Source: Bacteroidales bacterium UBA6267
Lineage (GTDB): Bacteria > Bacteroidota > Bacteroidia > Bacteroidales > UBA1556
NCBI GenBank assembly: GCA_002440745.1
Contig: DJVB01000066.1
Span: 1-64,000 of the forward strand
DNA length: 64,000 nt
Direction: 5' to 3'
The position numbers and the translations under genes are program-made. This document shows, one piece after another, positions 61,324 to 64,000 of the stretch (position 1 is the stretch's first letter; each line of letters opens with the position of its first letter). The notes beneath the pieces are model-generated. The model saw only the letters and a program-made list of their open reading frames with translations. It was not told the origin of the DNA and did no database searches.

Positions 61324-61590
61324 ATGGCAACAAGTTCAGAAATAAGATACTTAACACCGATTGCAGTTGATACCAAAAGGAAAAAATACTGCCGTTTTAA
61401 GAAAAGTGGAATCAAGTATATCGACTATAAGGATGCTAATTTCCTCTTAAAATTTGTAAATGAGCAAGGTAAAATTTTACCACGCCGCTTAACCGGCACC
61501 TCATTGAAATATCAGAAGAAAGTGGCGCAGGCAATCAAACGTGCCCGTCATATTGCATTAATGCCTTATGTAGGTGATTTATTAAAATAA
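61324..61590 (+). CDS. rpsR: 30S ribosomal protein bS18
   Basis: An 88-residue bS18 with KKYCRFKKSGIKYIDYKD, the conserved KILPRRLTGTSLKYQKKV, QAIKRARHIALMPYV and a short C-terminus. It forms a heterodimer with bS6 on the 30S platform. It lies 18 bp after rpsF. Its start is preceded by an A-rich stretch and no Shine-Dalgarno sequence. Confidence 0.97.
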   Translation: MATSSEIRYLTPIAVDTKRKKYCRFKKSGIKYIDYKDANFLLKFVNEQGKILPRRLTGTSLKYQKKVAQAIKRARHIALMPYVGDLLK

Positions 61591-61603
61591 GGAGGAATAA
61601 GAA
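61589..61603 (+). promoter_or_regulatory. Perfect Shine-Dalgarno sequence of rplI
   Basis: AAGGAGG at 61589-61595 lies 8 bases before the rplI ATG. It overlaps the rpsR stop codon. I found no comparable motif ahead of the other starts examined, which is usual for Bacteroidota; this one is the exception. Confidence 0.75.
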
Positions 61604-62053
61604 ATGGAAGTAATTCTTAAACAAGATATCGCAAAATTAGGATTTGCAAACGACATTATCAACGTTAAAGACGGATATGCCCGCAACTATCTAATTCCAA
61701 ACGGATTAGCAACATTAGCTACTCCCTCAGCCAAAAAAGTTTTAGCTGAAAATCATCGTCAGAGAGCTCATAAAGAAGAAAAGATTCGCAAAGACGCCAT
61801 GATTTTGGCTCAGGCAATCGAAGCTTCAGAGTTGACAATCACAGCACGTGTTGGGGAATCCGGAAAAATATTCGGTTCAATAACATCCCAACAAGTTAGC
61901 GATGCTTTAAAAGCGCAAGCAAACCTCTCTGTTGACCGCAAGAAAATCGAAATTAAAGGTGAGTCAATCAAAGAGTTAGGTAACTTTACAGCTACTGTAA
62001 CCTTGCATAAAGAAGTATCTGCTACTATTCAATTTAATGTAGTTGCAGAATAA
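61604..62053 (+). CDS. rplI: 50S ribosomal protein bL9
   Basis: A 149-residue bL9: MEVILKQDIAKLGFANDIIN, then VKDGYARNYLIPNGLA (family VKDGYARNFLIPxGxA), a long connecting helix, and the C-terminal RNA-binding domain GKIFGSITSQQVSDAL. It is the last gene of the operon, 13 bp after rpsR, and is followed by a strong terminator. Unlike its neighbours it has a full Shine-Dalgarno sequence. Confidence 0.97.
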   Translation: MEVILKQDIAKLGFANDIINVKDGYARNYLIPNGLATLATPSAKKVLAENHRQRAHKEEKIRKDAMILAQAIEASELTITARVGESGKIFGSITSQQVSDALKAQANLSVDRKKIEIKGESIKELGNFTATVTLHKEVSATIQFNVVAE

Positions 62054-62068
62054 TTTTGCAAGATTTAT

Positions 62069-62109
62069 AAAAACCTGATTAAAAAAGTTTTTAATCAGGT
62101 TTTTTTTTC
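62069..62109 (+). terminator. Terminator of rpsF-rpsR-rplI
   Basis: AACCTGATTAAAAA pairs with TTTTTAATCAGGTT, with a minimal loop, and is followed by a long T run ending at about 62108. A clear Rho-independent terminator 16 bp after rplI. Confidence 0.93.
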
Positions 62110-62188
62110 TACTTTTGAAACATCAAAACAGAGCTCCTCGCCTGTTTTTATTGCTACAGACTTTTATTTATCACCTAAACTAAACAAC

Positions 62189-62944
62189 ATGACCAGAAAG
62201 CAAATGAGTTATGTTCGGTCTTTGCGTCAATCGAAATTTCGCCGCGTAAATGAGCAATTCGTAGCAGAAGGGCCGAAAATTGTGGAAGAACTAATGGATA
62301 GCAGCTTTAAAATTTTCACCATTTATGCCACAGAAGACTGGCTGGAACAAAATATTGAGAAGGTTAATGCTAAGCAGATTCAATATGAGATCATTACATC
62401 AGCAGAGTTAGCCTCCATCAGCAGAATGAAGGAGCCTAACAATGTTTTGGCAGTAGTTTATCAGAAAGAAATTCCAGAAGAAATGGACATTTCTGGGCTT
62501 ACTTTGGCTTTATACGGCATCAGCGACCCGGGCAATATGGGCTCAATACTTCGTACTGCCGATTGGTTTGGAGTTACCAATATTTTCTGTTCCTTCCGCA
62601 CTGTTGACATATACAATCCGAAAGTGGTGCAGGCTTCCATGGGTTCTATTGGTCGGTTAACCGTTACCTACCTCGATTTTGAAGATTTATTTGCACAATG
62701 CAACGAAGTAGGAATCCCAATTTATGCGGCGATACCCGGCGAACAAAACTTCTATAATGTGGATTTTCCTTCAACAGGCATGGTAGTCATTGGAAGCGAA
62801 GCAAATGGGATTAAAGAGAAGTATTATAAGTTTTTCAACGAAAAAATTTCTATACCCACCTTTTACGATCGTCAAACGGAATCGCTAAATGCAGCCGTTG
62901 CTACAGCCATTCTCGTATCGGAAATTAGACGTAAGATTGGTTAA
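62189..62944 (+). CDS. TrmH/SpoU-family RNA 2'-O-methyltransferase
   Basis: An N-terminal substrate-binding domain (about 1-95, YVRSLRQSKFRRVNEQFVAE GP-type start) precedes the SPOUT knot domain with its three motifs: motif 1 ISDPGNMGSILRTADWFGV, motif 2 MVVIGSEANGIKEKY, motif 3 ISIPTF...TESLNAAVATAI. It methylates a ribose 2'-OH in rRNA or tRNA using SAM. The layout is close to RlmB/TsnR-like proteins; the target base cannot be assigned from sequence. It is monocistronic after the ribosomal operon terminator. Confidence 0.92.
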   Translation: MTRKQMSYVRSLRQSKFRRVNEQFVAEGPKIVEELMDSSFKIFTIYATEDWLEQNIEKVNAKQIQYEIITSAELASISRMKEPNNVLAVVYQKEIPEEMDISGLTLALYGISDPGNMGSILRTADWFGVTNIFCSFRTVDIYNPKVVQASMGSIGRLTVTYLDFEDLFAQCNEVGIPIYAAIPGEQNFYNVDFPSTGMVVIGSEANGIKEKYYKFFNEKISIPTFYDRQTESLNAAVATAILVSEIRRKIG

Positions 62945-63123
62945 TTTTTAGATTGCTTTTTTGATTCGCTGATTTTTGTCAATTTGATTTAGGCCTAATT
63001 CAGTCTTTTCATCCAATATTTAAGACGTTCGTCTATCTCATTTTTATCTACTTTGGCGCTGCTTTTTTTAAGTATAAATTAATCTGTTCACAAGTTACCT
63101 TATTAACTATTAAACAATTGATA

Positions 63124-63651
63124 ATGAAGAAAATTGGTATATTTTATTGGCCATTAAAAGGAAATGTCGAAAGAACAGCTAAAACCTTAGCATCCAAATT
63201 AATCGACTATGATGTTACATTAATCACATTGGAAGAAGCCACTAGTGAGAGTTTTGAGAATTTCGACTTTTTAATTTTTGGCAATTCAACAGTTGGAGCG
63301 CCACATTGGGAGCACGCAACAACCGATAACAAATGGTTTTTAATGTTCCATCAGCTCGAAGAAAAAAACATTGATTTCAAAGGAAAGAAAACTGCATTTT
63401 TTAGTTTGGGAGATCAAGTGAACTATCCACATAATTTTGTTGACAGTCTTGAACTTGTACATTCTTATATCGAAAAGCTTAATATTCAAACAGTTGGTGC
63501 ATGGCCAAATAAAGGATATGAGTTTTATGAATCGAAAGCACTTCGGAGTGACCATTTCCTTGGACTTGTACTCGACTTAGATAACCAACCTGAGACTTTG
63601 GAACCTTTTACCTCACAATGGGTTGAGATTCTTCGCAAAGAGTTTATTTAA
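63124..63651 (+). CDS. Flavodoxin-like protein with altered FMN loop
   Basis: The frame could open at a TTG at 63118, but the ATG at 63124 is preferred (MKKIGIFYW). The 175 residues follow a flavodoxin pattern: beta-1 KIGIFYWPLKGNVERTAKTL, FDFLIFGNSTVGAPHWEH (the second FMN loop region), KKTAFFSLGDQVNYPHNFVDSL (third loop, conserved GDQxxY) and a GAWPNKGYEFYESKAL stretch. The first loop normally reads TxTGNT/S; here it is WPLKGNVE, keeping only GN. It may carry FMN in electron transfer, or bind it weakly. It has its own strong terminator. Confidence 0.85.
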   Translation: MKKIGIFYWPLKGNVERTAKTLASKLIDYDVTLITLEEATSESFENFDFLIFGNSTVGAPHWEHATTDNKWFLMFHQLEEKNIDFKGKKTAFFSLGDQVNYPHNFVDSLELVHSYIEKLNIQTVGAWPNKGYEFYESKALRSDHFLGLVLDLDNQPETLEPFTSQWVEILRKEFI

Positions 63652-63694
63652 AACCCTTTTGCTACATTATTGTAAACTTTATTTGGTAGAAAAG

Positions 63695-63731
63695 CAATCC
63701 ATCGGTATTAGTACTGATGGATTGTTTTTTT
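63695..63731 (+). terminator. Terminator of the flavodoxin-like gene
   Basis: A 13-bp stem, CAATCCATCGGTA (63695-63707) with TACTGATGGATTG (63712-63724) including one G-T pair, a TTAG loop, and a run of seven T. Confidence 0.93.
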
Positions 63732-63788
63732 CTGAAGCTACAATTTGTATAAACTAAAGATTTCTCTCAGTTTACGATTTTTAATCAG

Positions 63789-63998
63789 TGTTGTCCGATA
63801 AAAAACTCATTAACATATTGAAACACCCTCTATATCAAGTCCCTACGGGACTTTTGGAAATTCTGGGGTTACTCTATTCTCTACCAATATTTAGCCCTTA
63901 ACAGGGCTCTCCCGTTAGGGACAAAATATTGGTAGAAAGGATATTACAATATATAACAAAGTCCCGTAGGGACTAAATATAATTTTTATCGGACAACA
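63789..63998. mobile_element. MITE/REP-like palindromic element with terminal inverted repeats
   Basis: The ends are perfect 16-bp inverted repeats: TGTTGTCCGATAAAAA (63789-63804) and its complement (63983-63998). Inside, hairpin AAGTCCC-TAC-GGGACTT (63837-63853) and its near-exact reverse complement, with GTA loop (63960-63974), flank a Y-shaped fold. In that fold TCTACCAATATTT (63880-63892)/AAATATTGGTAGA (63924-63936) encloses AGCCCT/AGGGCT and TCCC/GGGA hairpins. There is no ORF. It is about 210 bp, non-coding, and fits a non-autonomous element mobilised by a transposase elsewhere. The window ends 2 bp beyond, so target-site duplication cannot be checked. Confidence 0.65.
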
Positions 63999-64000
63999 AT

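Noticed and set aside
62980..63000. Palindrome TTAGGCCTAA before the flavodoxin-like gene
   Set aside because: Ten bases, isolated, with no second copy or promoter context to support an operator.

Overview
The window comes from an AT-rich member of the Bacteroidota that glides or secretes through the type IX secretion system (T9SS). The evidence is a gldF-gldG pair, five exported proteins ending in Por-type (T9SS type A) sorting domains, promoters of the Bacteroidota form TTG-N19-21-TAnnTTTG, and an almost complete lack of Shine-Dalgarno sequences. A Flavobacteriales-like lineage would fit, but genus and species cannot be read from the sequence.

Layout. 1-190: 5' end of a minus-strand tRNA gene, probably tRNA-Pro, cut by the window edge, with its promoter. 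191-13379: mainly housekeeping genes: a DUF1232/DUF726-like protein, a very long TraB/GumN protein, a SAM-hydrolase-family protein, gldF-gldG and a DUF4340-like membrane protein, dnaN, the diadenylate cyclase cdaA, and a minus-strand operon ruvX-def-lipoprotein. 13453-55494: a 42-kb block of T9SS cargo. It holds three giant minus-strand genes (about 3656, 2524 and 5403 codons), a 628-residue protein and, divergently, an 838-residue BNR-repeat protein. A histidine kinase/response regulator operon lies between the first two giants. 55495-62109: a probable small RNA gene, an aspartase fused to a cyclic-nucleotide-binding domain, dnaB with a conserved exported protein, and rpsF-rpsR-rplI. 62189-64000: a TrmH-family RNA methyltransferase, a flavodoxin-like protein, and a palindromic MITE/REP-like element with terminal inverted repeats at the right edge.

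The giants are mosaics of a common stock of modules: right-handed beta-helix blocks, Ig-like and FN3-like repeats, CARDB-like and jelly-roll domains, PKD-like arrays, and a module of about 170-190 residues found in all three. Two modules are inserted inside another repeat unit: one splits an Ig unit of giant 1, and a lamin-tail-like domain splits a PKD-like unit of giant 2. Giant 3 contains a 624-bp two-domain super-repeat. The likely joint role of these genes is building a cell-surface adhesive or matrix layer exported by T9SS. The embedded two-component system is a candidate regulator.

No complete new enzymatic or defence system was recognised. The strongest leads are the nested-domain giants, the cNMP-aspartase fusion, the promoter-to-terminator small RNA unit, the structured leader of the 838-residue protein gene, the lone perfect Shine-Dalgarno before rplI, and the terminal palindromic element.
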